58,960 nucleotides of DNA, from assembly GCA_030681895.1 (NCBI GenBank), contig JAUXRI010000118.1:1-58960 (forward strand), in the 5' to 3' direction. The translations under genes and the position numbers were made by a program. The notes beneath the pieces are model-generated. The model saw only the letters and a program-made list of their open reading frames with translations. It did no database searches and was not told where the DNA came from. This document shows positions 16,729 through 25,316 of the stretch, in pieces; positions within the stretch are counted from its first letter, which is position 1; each line of letters begins with the position of its first letter. The DNA comes from Myxococcales bacterium. Lineage in GTDB: Bacteria > Myxococcota > Myxococcia > Myxococcales > Myxococcaceae.

Positions 16729-18876
16729 TTGCCCCGCTCGTGTGCTCTCTTTCGCGCCGTGCGGGGCGTATGTGTGGTGCTCATCGCGGGGCTGTGTGCG
16801 TGCCGGCCCACCGGCGTGAATGCCATCGAGGTGAAGGTTCGCGTGGAGCCGTCGGCCCTCGAGTTCGGCCGTCAGTGGACGCTCACCACCCCGACGCGGT
16901 CGCTCGTCATCAGCAACGACTCCAGGCTCGAGGTGACGGCCGAGGTGTCGCTCGAGGGCGCGGTGTTTTCAGCACCGTCGTCGGTCGCGCTCCCACCCGG
17001 TGACACCGAGCTGCTCGTCGCTGCGACGTCGAGCGTGGCTGGCGAGAACACGGGCTCCCTCACGCTGACGATCGAAGGCAGGGCGCTCGCGGTGGTGCCG
17101 TTGACGGCGACGTTCCTCGAGCCGCCCGACTGCGGTCAGGCCAGCGAGTGCGCCACCTTCCGGTTCGATCGACAGACGAGCCAGTGCGTCGTGGAGCCGC
17201 GGCCCGATGGCGCCAGTTGCGGCGCGAGCGACCGATGCCTCACCAACGGCCAGTGCGTGAATGGCGAGTGCGTCGGGCAACCGGTGACGTGCCTCGACGA
17301 CGATCCCTGCACCATCGACGTGTGTGAGACCGTGCGCGGCTGCGTCACGCTTCGCCGCGAGTGTCCCGACCCGTCTCCGTGTCTCGCTGGCGTCTGCACG
17401 AAGGAGCGCGGCTGCGAGTCGGTGCCGGTGCTGGACGGGCTGCGATGTGGCGACGTGAGCCGCTCCTCGTGCACTGCGGTCGACGTGTGCGTGAACGGCC
17501 AGTGCGTCGAGCGCGATCCTCCCGATGGCTTCGTCTGCGCGGCGGCGTCTCCATGCCGTGGGGAAGGGCGCTGCGAGAACGATGTCTGCGTGCTGCCTCC
17601 AGCGCAGCCGCTGGCGATGCTGTGGACGGCTGGTGGCCCGCTCGAGGACGGCGGGGTGGGCCCCTCGTGGACCGACGTGTTCATCGACGGCGACGCGGGC
17701 GTGGTGCTCTCGAGCTACTTCGCGACGCCGCCGGTCGTGCAGGCGCCGACAGGGCAACGGTTGCCGACCAGCTCGCGCCGGTGCATCGCGTGGAACGATC
17801 TGGTCGTCTGCGCCGATACGCCACCGCAGGGTGTCACCGCCGTGAGCGCGGCGACCGGGCTGCCTGCGTGGGCGTACTCCCGCGTGCTCGTCGATCTGCC
17901 GGCCCTCGCCTTGCCCGACTGGGAGACGTTTCTCGCGAGGCTCGTCGCGCTGGGCCCAACGCGAATTGGCGTGCTGTTCGAGTCGCGGCGCATCGACGAC
18001 ATGCGGCAAGAGACGAACTGTCGGCGCTTCTCACTCGTGGTGCTCGACGACACCGGCCGGCGCATCGTCGCGCGCATCATCGACGATCCGATCTTCCTGA
18101 CGTGCAACCACCCTCACTCGTACGGCGTCGCGTCGGATCCTCAGGGCAACGTCTTCTTCGCCTTCACACCGAGCGCGCAGGTGTCGCCGGCGCTCCCTGA
18201 TCCCAACGCGGCCGGAACGGTGATCATGAGCTACTCGCCTGCCGGCGTTCGTCGGTGGCGGCACTTCGTCCCCAACATGCCGGGCGGTGAGATCGCGGTC
18301 GGACGGGGGCTGATCACCGTCGAGGCAGGCCGCTCGATCTACGACGCCGCGCGTGGAGTGGCCGTCGACACGTTCTCGATCCCGTTCGGCGAAGGGTTGA
18401 TCGCCGATGACTGGGTGGTGGCGGGGCCCAAGGGCGTCAACGTGGAACTCCGGCAGCCAGGCACGGACGGGGGCACGGTCGTCTTTCAGTCGGCGGGCAT
18501 GCAGTCGTCACGCAGCGGGCTCCGTGGGGCGACGTGGAACGGGCAGCCCGTGGCGCTCAGGCTCGTCGAGCTGGGAGGCACGGCCACGCTGGAGGCGTTC
18601 TCGTTGACGCGCTTTCAGTCGGGCACCGTCGAGCCGCTCTGGGCGTGCGCGATCCCTGACGGCGGAGCGCCGGTGACCTTCGAGGTGAAGCCCAACGGCC
18701 TGGCCGTGATGACCGACCCGGTGCCGGGCGGAGCAGGCCTGTGTGAGAACTGCGATCCTCCGTGGGCGGGCACGCGCGGGCGCTTCTTCGAGGTCTCGGT
18801 GCCCGGGCTCAGCGCGCCCTCGATGCCGTGGCCAGGCCCGTGGGGTGGAGCAGGGCACGATCACCAGGAAGACTGA
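16729..18876 (+). CDS. Cysteine-rich secreted lipoprotein
   Basis: 715 residues from TTG 16729, chosen because GGAGGG lies 10 bases upstream; GTG 16759 is an alternative. The signal ends in LIAGLCAC, giving a lipidated Cys. Residues ~30-130 look like an Ig-like ASH/HYDIN-type domain (VEPSALEFGRQW, SLTLTIEGRALAVVPL). Residues ~135-290 hold about twenty Cys, including DDDPCTIDVCETVRGCV, which matches the slime-mould CTDC repeat found in myxobacterial surface proteins. The last ~400 residues are beta-rich with repeated Trp and Gly strands, possibly a beta-propeller. The function is unknown; a cell-surface location is inferred. Confidence 0.78.
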   Translation: MPRSCALFRAVRGVCVVLIAGLCACRPTGVNAIEVKVRVEPSALEFGRQWTLTTPTRSLVISNDSRLEVTAEVSLEGAVFSAPSSVALPPGDTELLVAATSSVAGENTGSLTLTIEGRALAVVPLTATFLEPPDCGQASECATFRFDRQTSQCVVEPRPDGASCGASDRCLTNGQCVNGECVGQPVTCLDDDPCTIDVCETVRGCVTLRRECPDPSPCLAGVCTKERGCESVPVLDGLRCGDVSRSSCTAVDVCVNGQCVERDPPDGFVCAAASPCRGEGRCENDVCVLPPAQPLAMLWTAGGPLEDGGVGPSWTDVFIDGDAGVVLSSYFATPPVVQAPTGQRLPTSSRRCIAWNDLVVCADTPPQGVTAVSAATGLPAWAYSRVLVDLPALALPDWETFLARLVALGPTRIGVLFESRRIDDMRQETNCRRFSLVVLDDTGRRIVARIIDDPIFLTCNHPHSYGVASDPQGNVFFAFTPSAQVSPALPDPNAAGTVIMSYSPAGVRRWRHFVPNMPGGEIAVGRGLITVEAGRSIYDAARGVAVDTFSIPFGEGLIADDWVVAGPKGVNVELRQPGTDGGTVVFQSAGMQSSRSGLRGATWNGQPVALRLVELGGTATLEAFSLTRFQSGTVEPLWACAIPDGGAPVTFEVKPNGLAVMTDPVPGGAGLCENCDPPWAGTRGRFFEVSVPGLSAPSMPWPGPWGGAGHDHQED

Positions 18877-18924
18877 GCAGGCTTCGGCGTTGCGTGACCC
18901 CCTTTGCTGGCCTAAGCGCCGCCC

Positions 18925-19989
18925 ATGACCAACTCCTTGCGCAGTGCCCTCCTCGCCGCGTCCGTCGCTGGCGCGTTCTTCGGCTGCAACAAAGACGGTG
19001 GCTCAGCGGCCAAGCCGGCCGGTGCTGCACCCGCTGGTGTGCAGCTCGTCTCGGCCGAGAGCCCCACCACCGTGCTCGCCACGCTCAACGGCAAGGAGAT
19101 CACCCTGAAGCAGGTCGACGAGCTCGTCAGCTCCCAGATCAAGGATCTCGACAAGAAGAAGTTCGAAGCCCGCAAGCAGGGCCTCGAGCAGCTGATCGTT
19201 CAGACGCTGGTGAAGGAAGCGGCGGCGAAGGAAGGCAAGTCCGAGGAGGATTTCCTCAAGGCGAACATCGACGCGAAGATGCCGCCCCCGGCCGACGCCG
19301 AGATCGCGAAGGTCTTCGAAGAGAACAAGGCGCAGATGCCCCCGGGCTCGACGCTCGAGTCGATGCGCCCGCAGATCATCGGCTTCCTGCAGCAGGACCA
19401 GAAGCGCACGGTCGCGATGAAGCTCTTCAGTGAGCTGCGCGCCAAGGCGCAGGTGCAGGTGCTCCTCAGCGAGCCCCGCGTCACGGTCGAGGCGAAGGGC
19501 CCGTCGAAGGGCGCCGCCACCGCGAAGGTCACCATCGTCGAGTTCTCGGACTTCCAGTGCCCGTTCTGCAGCAAGGCCGAGCCGAGCGTCGACGAGGTGA
19601 TGAAGAACTACTCCGACAAGGTGAAGGTGGTGTTCCGCCACTTCCCGCTCGACTTCCACGACAAGGCCTTCAAGGCCTCCGAGGCCGCCGCGTGCGCCGA
19701 CGAGCAGGGCAAGTTCTGGGAGTTCCACAAGACCCTCTTCGCCAACCAGGGCGCGCTGGCGATCGAGGACCTGAAGACCCACGCCAAGACGCTCGGCCTC
19801 GACACCGCGAAGTTCAACGCGTGCCTCGACGGCGGCAAGATGAAGGCGGTCGTCGACGCTGACATGGCCGCTGCGAAGGCAGTGGGCGTGAACGGCACGC
19901 CGGCGTTCTTCATCAACGGCGTGATGCTCTCGGGCGCGCAGCCGTTCGAGAAGTTCAAGGAAGTCATCGACGCCGAGCTCGCGCGCTGA
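18925..19989 (+). CDS. Lipoprotein fusing SurA-N-like domain to DsbA-family thioredoxin fold
   Basis: 354 residues. The signal ends AGAFFGC (Cys21), giving a lipoprotein. Residues ~50-165 begin VLATLNGKEITLKQVDELV, the SurA/PpiD N-terminal pattern, followed by helices. Residues ~185-354 are a DsbA/thioredoxin_4 domain with TIVEFSDFQCPFCSKAEPSV, active site CPFC, and a cis-Pro loop at VNGTPAFFING. It should act on disulfides or as a holdase-oxidoreductase in the periplasm. The fusion suggests the chaperone part presents clients to the redox site (inference). Its stop TGA overlaps the pyrF start (CTGA). Confidence 0.87.
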   Translation: MTNSLRSALLAASVAGAFFGCNKDGGSAAKPAGAAPAGVQLVSAESPTTVLATLNGKEITLKQVDELVSSQIKDLDKKKFEARKQGLEQLIVQTLVKEAAAKEGKSEEDFLKANIDAKMPPPADAEIAKVFEENKAQMPPGSTLESMRPQIIGFLQQDQKRTVAMKLFSELRAKAQVQVLLSEPRVTVEAKGPSKGAATAKVTIVEFSDFQCPFCSKAEPSVDEVMKNYSDKVKVVFRHFPLDFHDKAFKASEAAACADEQGKFWEFHKTLFANQGALAIEDLKTHAKTLGLDTAKFNACLDGGKMKAVVDADMAAAKAVGVNGTPAFFINGVMLSGAQPFEKFKEVIDAELAR

Positions 19990-20711
19990 AGCTGTCAGCG
20001 AAGGACTCGATCGCCCTGGCGGCAGACCTGCCGCTGCCTGAGGCGATCGCGCTGTACGAGGAGATCAAGGCGTACGTCGGCGTGGTGAAGGTGGGCCTGT
20101 CGCTCTTTGTGGAGCATGGGCCCGCGGCCGTCACGGCGTTCACGTCACGCGGAGCGCGGGTCTTTCTCGATCTGAAGCTCCATGACATTCCGAACACCGT
20201 CGAGCTGGCTGCGAAGGCCGCGGGTGGGTTGGGCGTGTCGTTCCTGACGGTGCACGCGAGTGGTGGTGAGCACATGGTGCGCGCTGCCGTCGAGGGTGCG
20301 GCGGCGGGAGCGAAGGCGGCGGGTGTCGCGCCTCCGTGCATTCTGGCGGTGACGGTTCTCACGTCGATGGATGACCCGACGCTGCAGTCGGTGGGCGTCG
20401 AGGATCCCGCGCTGTTGCAAGTCGAGCGTCTGGCTGCGTTGTCGGCGAAGGCCGGAGCGGGCGGGCTGGTGTGTTCGGCGCGTGAGGTGAGTGACGTGCG
20501 GCGCGTGGTCGGGCCGGAGCTGGTGTTGTGTACGCCGGGGATCAGGCCGAAGGGCGCTGCGAGCAACGATCAGGCAAGGGTCGAGACGCCGGCGTCGGCG
20601 ATCGAAGCAGGCGCGACGTTGCTGGTGGTGGGGCGGCCGATCAGTCAGGCGAAAGATCGCGCGGCTGCCGCGAAGGCGATTCACGACGAGGTCGCCGCCG
20701 CGCTGAAGTGA
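19986..20711 (+). CDS. pyrF: Orotidine 5'-phosphate decarboxylase, CTG start
   Basis: 241 residues if started at CTG 19986. OMPDC converts OMP to UMP, the last step of pyrimidine synthesis. The catalytic Asp-x-Lys-x-x-Asp set is in FLDLKLHDIPNTV. LTVHASGG, AVTVLTSMDD and the phosphate-binding TPGIRP...VVGRPI stretches are also present. The essential first strand (DSIALAADLP) lies upstream of any ATG, GTG or TTG in this frame, so translation must start at or near the CTG that overlaps the previous stop as CTGA. An ordinary start at 20082 would delete the first beta-strand. It is co-transcribed with the SurA-N/DsbA gene. Confidence 0.88.
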   Translation: MKLSAKDSIALAADLPLPEAIALYEEIKAYVGVVKVGLSLFVEHGPAAVTAFTSRGARVFLDLKLHDIPNTVELAAKAAGGLGVSFLTVHASGGEHMVRAAVEGAAAGAKAAGVAPPCILAVTVLTSMDDPTLQSVGVEDPALLQVERLAALSAKAGAGGLVCSAREVSDVRRVVGPELVLCTPGIRPKGAASNDQARVETPASAIEAGATLLVVGRPISQAKDRAAAAKAIHDEVAAALK

Positions 20712-20757
20712 TTCTCAGCGGCGTGTTGGCTGAAGGACGAACCACTCGGAGGTGTCG

Positions 20758-21111
20758 ATGCGAGTGAAAGCGCTGAGCAACATCCACGAGCCCGATTCGG
20801 ATGGCTGCGAGTTTCTGAACTTCTCTGAGGGCTCCGAGTACGTCGTGTGTACTGTGTATGACGATTGCTATCGTCTCGTGGACGATAAGCGTGAGCCCGT
20901 TCTTGCTCGCAAGGATCGGTTTGAGATCATTGATCCTGTGCTTCCTGACTGGGTCTTATCGTCTGGCGAGCGTCGCGGCCCCGGGATGTTCCTCGTGCCT
21001 GGCTTCTTTGAGAGCTGGCACGATCGGGATGAGCGGTTCAGGGCTCTGTTCGAGCTCGAGTACCAGCGGTTGCTCAGCTTTGACCGTGGCAGACGCGATG
21101 CTGCCAGTTGA
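20758..21111 (+). CDS. Hypothetical protein with atypical codon use
   Basis: 117 residues from ATG 20758, preceded by CGGAGG. It is acidic and aromatic, with one beta-rich N-terminal part (SEGSEYVVCTVYDDCYRLVDD) and a C-terminal helix. In the first ~77 codons about one third end in A or T, against roughly one tenth in neighbouring genes, which suggests recent acquisition or weak expression. The YxxYDDCYRLVDD-like stretch followed by a short FEIID strand hints at a small beta-barrel; I do not recognise the family. It lies 46 bases after pyrF. Confidence 0.65.
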   Translation: MRVKALSNIHEPDSDGCEFLNFSEGSEYVVCTVYDDCYRLVDDKREPVLARKDRFEIIDPVLPDWVLSSGERRGPGMFLVPGFFESWHDRDERFRALFELEYQRLLSFDRGRRDAAS

Positions 21112-21156
21112 GGCAAGACGGACCCGGCCAGACCGCTGAATTCCAGAGCGATTGGC

Positions 21157-21621
21157 TCAGCCCGGGATGGGCTGCTCAGCCTTCACAGCCGGCTGCTTCT
21201 CGCAGTGCTCCATCACGGCCTGCATCAACCGCCCGCACGCCTGCGGATCCTTCGCGCCGCGATCGTTGCAGTTGGCGACGCTCCACGACGCGGCGGCCAT
21301 GAACTCGGTCATCTTCGGCACGCCGACACAGAAGTCCGGCCGGGCCAACGTGTTCTCGAGGCACGCGCGCAAGAACACCTTCTGCTCCGCCTGCGCGACG
21401 AACCCATCGGCCACGTCGAGCCGGCGCAGCGATTCCTTCACACAACCATCGGCATCGGTGCCGCCGCCGAACACCTTCGCCTCGGCCATCAGCCGCTTCC
21501 CGTCCTCACGCAGCCGGTCCTTGTTGGTGTTGAACCAGAAGCCGACCGCGCCGACCCCGATGCCGCACAGGAGCACCAACAAAAGCATCGTCAGCAGCAC
21601 GACCTTCAGCCACTTCGGCAT
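21157..21621 (-). CDS. Hypothetical membrane-anchored protein
   Basis: 154 residues. Residues 5-30 form one strong hydrophobic segment (VVLLTMLLLVLLCGIGVGAVGFWF), an uncleaved anchor or signal. The rest is a periplasmic helical domain with six or more Cys (DGCVKESL, FLRACLENT, DFCVG, NCNDRG, QACGRL, EHCEKQ), probably disulfide-bonded. No enzyme motif is seen. It lies 14 bases downstream of moaA on the same strand and is probably co-transcribed, though no link to molybdenum cofactor synthesis is evident. Confidence 0.65.
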   Translation of the reverse strand: MPKWLKVVLLTMLLLVLLCGIGVGAVGFWFNTNKDRLREDGKRLMAEAKVFGGGTDADGCVKESLRRLDVADGFVAQAEQKVFLRACLENTLARPDFCVGVPKMTEFMAAASWSVANCNDRGAKDPQACGRLMQAVMEHCEKQPAVKAEQPIPG

Positions 21622-21635
21622 TCGGGCTCCAGGGT

Positions 21636-22658
21636 TCAGCCACCGCGGGTGTGCATCTCGAGGCGGGGCTCCTGCTTGAGCTGCGCCGCTGACACGAGCG
21701 GCCCGCGATCTCGCATCGCCAGCCGTTCCTCTGCGCCGCGATCACGCCGAGCCGTCCACCGGTCGCGAATCAGCGCTTCCATCGCCTCCACGCTGTCTCC
21801 ACGCCGCAGCGCCGTCTTCAGATCGAGGCCGGCCGTCGCGTAGAGGCAGGTGAAGAAGGTTCCATCAGCCGTCACGCGCGCGCGATCGCACGAACCGCAG
21901 AACGGCTGCGTCGTCGACGCGATGACGCCGAACGTCCGGCCGTCGGGCAACCGGAACCGCTCCGCTGGAGCCGCGCCACGGCCTTCGATGGGGTCCAGCC
22001 GGCCGAAGGTCTGCGTCAGTCGCTCCAGAATTTCGGTGCGTGACACGACATCCTCACGCTTCCACTTCGTCGCACCGCCGACGTCCATGTACTCGATGAA
22101 CCGCAGCTCCGCGTTCACCGCGCCAGCGAAGTCGAGGAGCGGCACCAGCTCGCCGTCGTTCACGCCGCGCAGCACCACGGTGTCGAGCTTGAGGCCTTCA
22201 GGAAACCCGACGCGCACCGCCTCATGAATGCTCGCGAGCACAGCGCCGTGGGAATCGCGCCGGGTCAGCGCCTTGAACCGCGCCGGCACCAACGTGTCGA
22301 TCGACACCGTGATGCGCTTGAGGCCCGCATCCTTCAGCCCCTGGGCCTGCTCGGCCAACAGCACACCGTTCGTCGTCAGCGCGAGATCACGAAGCCACGG
22401 CCTCGCCGCGAGCAGCTGCACCAACGTCGACAGCTCCTGACGCACCAGCGGCTCCCCACCGGTCAGCCTGATGGTGTCGACGCCCAGCGCCGCAAACCGA
22501 TCGGCCAGAAACACCAGCTCCTCAAACGTGAGCACGTCGGGCCGCGCGAGCCACGCGTACTCCGCCTCGGGCATGCAGTAGCTGCAGCGAAGGTTGCAGC
22601 GATCGGTCACCGACAGCCGCAGGTGCTTGAGGGGCCGTTGGAGCGTGTCGCGCGTCAT
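21636..22658 (-). CDS. moaA: GTP 3',8-cyclase MoaA (molybdenum cofactor biosynthesis)
   Basis: 340 residues. This radical-SAM enzyme rearranges GTP to 3',8-cH2GTP, the first step of molybdopterin synthesis. The N-terminal cluster motif is RCNLRCSYC (Cys 21, 25 and 28 region), followed by TGGEPL for SAM binding. The C-terminal cluster Cys are in PFCGSCDRARVTADG and FFTCLY. The chain ends in the conserved MHTRGG, the Gly-Gly tail needed for activity. The partner moaC is not in the window. It is followed by a membrane protein and preceded by the HD-GYP regulator, with only 9 bases between. Confidence 0.96.
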   Translation of the reverse strand: MTRDTLQRPLKHLRLSVTDRCNLRCSYCMPEAEYAWLARPDVLTFEELVFLADRFAALGVDTIRLTGGEPLVRQELSTLVQLLAARPWLRDLALTTNGVLLAEQAQGLKDAGLKRITVSIDTLVPARFKALTRRDSHGAVLASIHEAVRVGFPEGLKLDTVVLRGVNDGELVPLLDFAGAVNAELRFIEYMDVGGATKWKREDVVSRTEILERLTQTFGRLDPIEGRGAAPAERFRLPDGRTFGVIASTTQPFCGSCDRARVTADGTFFTCLYATAGLDLKTALRRGDSVEAMEALIRDRWTARRDRGAEERLAMRDRGPLVSAAQLKQEPRLEMHTRGG

Positions 22659-22667
22659 CGGTCGACG

Positions 22668-23828
22668 TCAGTGCTTCGTGGGGTCGGGCTCGGTCGGGGG
22701 CTGCGCCGAGACGGCCGGGATGCCATGCGACGGCGTCATCTGCGACGCCTCACGCGCCTTGCGACGCGCCATCATGTCTTCCTTGATGCGAATGAGGCCG
22801 ACCTCGCCGATCGCGTTGAACGCCTTCACGACGTCGGGATCGAACTGCGAGCCGCCACACCGGGTGATCTCCGCCACCGCGTTCGCGAACGTCGTGCCCT
22901 TGCGGTACGGGCGATCGCTCGTCATCGCGTCGAGCGTGTCGGCCACCGCGAAGACGCGCGCGCCGATGTGAATCTCGTTCCGCGCGAGGTTGCGGGGGTA
23001 GCCCTGACCGTCCCAGCGCTCCTGATGCGAGAGGACGATCGTCGCCGGCACCGAGAGGAACGGAATCGGCTCGATCATGTGGAAGCCGATGTCGGGGTGC
23101 TTGCGCATCTCGACCCACTCGTCGGGCGTCAGCTTGCCGGGCTTGAGCAGCACCGCGTCGGGCACGCCGATCTTCCCGATGTCGTGGAGCAGCGCGCCGC
23201 GGCCGATCTCTTCCAGCTCTCCGCCCTTGAGGCCGAGCATGTTGGCGATCGCGACCGTGTATTCGACGACGCGGATCGAGTGATCGCTCGTCTCGTGTTC
23301 GCGCGCGTCGAGGGCCGAGACCAAAGCCATCAGCGTGTTCTCGTAGGTGATGCTGATGTCCTTGAGCGCCTTGCGCAGCTCGGTGGTGCGGTCGCGCACC
23401 TTCCGCTCGAGCTTCTTCTGGTACTTCTTCCGGGCCAGCTCGATGCGTCGCTTCGCCAGCGCGCGCTCGATGGAGCGGATGAGATCGGTCAGCTTGGGTG
23501 GCTTGAGCAGATAGTCGACGGCGCCGCGGCGCAGACAATCGACGGCCGACTCGGTGTCGCCGTAGCCGGTCAGCATGATGATCGACGTGTCGGGGTGTTT
23601 GTCGCGGAAGGCCTCGAGCAACCACAGGCCATCTTTGCCCGGCATCTTCATGTCGGAGATCACCAGCGGCGTGTCTTCACGCTCGGCCATGTCGAGGGCC
23701 ATGTCGGCGCCAGACGCGGTGTCGCAGTGGTAGCCCTCCTCACGGAGGAGCACGGAGATGACGTCGCGCACCGACTCATCATCGTCAACAATCAGGATTC
23801 GGGCCGGCGGGGGCGGGAGGGCTTCCAC
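22668..23828 (-). CDS. HD-GYP response regulator (RpfG-type c-di-GMP phosphodiesterase)
   Basis: 386 residues. Residues 10-130 are a CheY-like receiver with an intact acidic pair (LIVDDDES), phospho-Asp in LVISDMKMPGKDG and Lys in YLLKPPKL. After a coiled-coil linker, residues ~175-345 form the HD-GYP domain: EHETSDHS, LLHDIGKIGVPD (HD metal pair) and HQERWDGQGYP (the GYP loop). This class hydrolyses cyclic di-GMP to GMP, so phosphorylation probably controls second-messenger turnover. No cognate histidine kinase is adjacent. A short Pro-rich tail follows. The first GYP-box His of many homologues (HHERWDG) is Gln here. Confidence 0.92.
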   Translation of the reverse strand: MEALPPPPARILIVDDDESVRDVISVLLREEGYHCDTASGADMALDMAEREDTPLVISDMKMPGKDGLWLLEAFRDKHPDTSIIMLTGYGDTESAVDCLRRGAVDYLLKPPKLTDLIRSIERALAKRRIELARKKYQKKLERKVRDRTTELRKALKDISITYENTLMALVSALDAREHETSDHSIRVVEYTVAIANMLGLKGGELEEIGRGALLHDIGKIGVPDAVLLKPGKLTPDEWVEMRKHPDIGFHMIEPIPFLSVPATIVLSHQERWDGQGYPRNLARNEIHIGARVFAVADTLDAMTSDRPYRKGTTFANAVAEITRCGGSQFDPDVVKAFNAIGEVGLIRIKEDMMARRKAREASQMTPSHGIPAVSAQPPTEPDPTKH

Positions 23829-23909
23829 GAGGTGCGAAATGTGACGAAAGGCAGCCGATAAATCCAGCCCAACGAGGGCAGGGCGCGCGGTGAAAGCGCT
23901 TGATTCGTC

Positions 23910-25031
23910 TCAGGAAGGCGAAACCGTTCGGCCGGGCTCCGAGAAGCGCGCGGGGCGGAACGGGCTCAGATCGACGCTCGGGCGCTCGCCTCGCACCAGC
24001 TGGCCGACCAGCTTCGCGGTGATCGGCGCCAACAGAATGCCGTTGCGATGGTGGCCGCTCGCGATGACGAGGTTCTTCAGGTGCCCGAAGCCGAGGAGCG
24101 GCAACGAGTCCTCCGTCCACGGGCGAAGGCCCGCCCAGGAGTCGATCACCGTCGCGTCTTTCAGCATCGGGCACGCGCGCATCGCCTGAGCCAGCACGGT
24201 CGCGAGCCCCTCCGCCGTCACGCGCTTGTCGTAGCCGGCGAGCTCGACGGTGGTCCCACAGATGACGTGTCCATCGGAGCGCGGCACCACGTACCCGAGC
24301 CCTGACTTGAGCAGGTGCTTCACGGGAGGGAGTCGCAGCGCGAGCTCGACCATCTGCCCACGCGCCGGCTTGAGGTGCTTCGGATCGATCGCAGCGCCAG
24401 GCAGGAGCGACGACCACGAGCCCGCCGCGACGATCGTCAGATCGGCGTGCAACGATTCGCCGTCGAGATCGACTCCCGTCACGGCGCCGTTCTCTTCGAG
24501 CAGGCGTCGCGCGTACCCGGTGCGGAACGTGACGCCCTTCCTCGCCACCGCCGCCGAGAGCGCCTGCATCAGCTTCTTCGGATCGACTTGGTGATCGTCG
24601 GGGAAGTGCGCGGCCGCGACGACCTCGGGAGACACGTTCGGCTCCAGCGCGCAGACCTCGGGCCCTGCGAGGAGCGTCGCGCGCAGCCCCATCGCCTGCT
24701 GCCACGCCACCAGCGCGTCGAGGTCGTGCGCCTGTGCCTCGGTGTACGCGAGCTGCAGCGCGCCCGACTCGAGGTACGCGACATCGAGGCCGCTCTCGGC
24801 AGACAGGGTTCTCGCCCACGCCGGATACAGCCCGCGACTGCGCATCGAGAGCTCCAGCATCGGCCCGGGTGCCTGCGCTTCGAGCTGTGGCGCCAACATG
24901 CCCGCGGCCGCCGTCGACGCCTCGGCGCCGGGAATCGCGCGCTCCAGAATGACGATCTCGAAGCCCGGGCCCGCGAGCTCGTGCGCGATCGCGGTGCCCA
25001 TCACGCCGCCTCCGATGATCACGATCTTCAC
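23910..25031 (-). CDS. thiO: Glycine oxidase ThiO-like FAD-dependent oxidoreductase
   Basis: 373 residues from GTG 25031, chosen because GGAGGTGTCCC precedes it and the FAD-binding beta-alpha-beta begins at once (IVIIGGGVMGTAIAHEL). It belongs to the DAO family. LKPARGQMVEL, YVVPRSDGHVICGTT, GLRPWTEDSLPLLG and SGHHRNGILLAPITA are the hallmarks of ThiO, which oxidises glycine to the imine used for thiazole synthesis. No other thiamine gene is in the window, so the substrate could differ (other small amines). Its GTG overlaps the stop of a small membrane ORF by four bases. Confidence 0.82.
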   Translation of the reverse strand: MKIVIIGGGVMGTAIAHELAGPGFEIVILERAIPGAEASTAAAGMLAPQLEAQAPGPMLELSMRSRGLYPAWARTLSAESGLDVAYLESGALQLAYTEAQAHDLDALVAWQQAMGLRATLLAGPEVCALEPNVSPEVVAAAHFPDDHQVDPKKLMQALSAAVARKGVTFRTGYARRLLEENGAVTGVDLDGESLHADLTIVAAGSWSSLLPGAAIDPKHLKPARGQMVELALRLPPVKHLLKSGLGYVVPRSDGHVICGTTVELAGYDKRVTAEGLATVLAQAMRACPMLKDATVIDSWAGLRPWTEDSLPLLGFGHLKNLVIASGHHRNGILLAPITAKLVGQLVRGERPSVDLSPFRPARFSEPGRTVSPS

Positions 25032-25171
25032 GGGACACCTCCATCGAAGAACACCACCGGCGTGATGGTGAACGATCGTTCGCTGCGCTGGTGCGTCTTC
25101 CAGAAGAACCACGCGAACGCGAAGAGCGTCAGCACCATCAAGATGATCGTCCGGTTCGGAAACTTCGACAC
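25028..25171 (-). CDS. Small membrane protein overlapping thiO
   Basis: 47 residues from GTG 25171. It consists of a basic N-terminus (SKFPNRT), a single membrane span (IILMVLTLFAFAWFFW) and a short tail. Its TGA overlaps the thiO GTG as GTGA, which suggests coupled translation, and the thiO ribosome site lies inside it. An in-frame stop lies 16 codons upstream of the GTG, so this is the natural start. No Shine-Dalgarno is clear. It could be a membrane anchor or a leader that feeds ribosomes into thiO. No homologue is recognised. Confidence 0.45.
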   Translation of the reverse strand: MSKFPNRTIILMVLTLFAFAWFFWKTHQRSERSFTITPVVFFDGGVP

Positions 25172-25316
25172 GAACCAGAGCTTTTCACGCCGCCGCGCTC
25201 CGGTTGCCAGCAGAAGCGTTCATGCCGCGAGTAGCAGCGCGCCCCGGTCACACGAGGCTTGCGAACGATCACCCGTGCGCCTACTCAGCGCATGAACTTC
25301 TTGCGATGGAGGCTGT

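Noticed and set aside
22224..23861. 545-codon plus-strand frame over the HD-GYP gene
   Set aside because: Entirely opposite a well-matched receiver/HD-GYP protein; His/Arg/Leu-rich and without domain.
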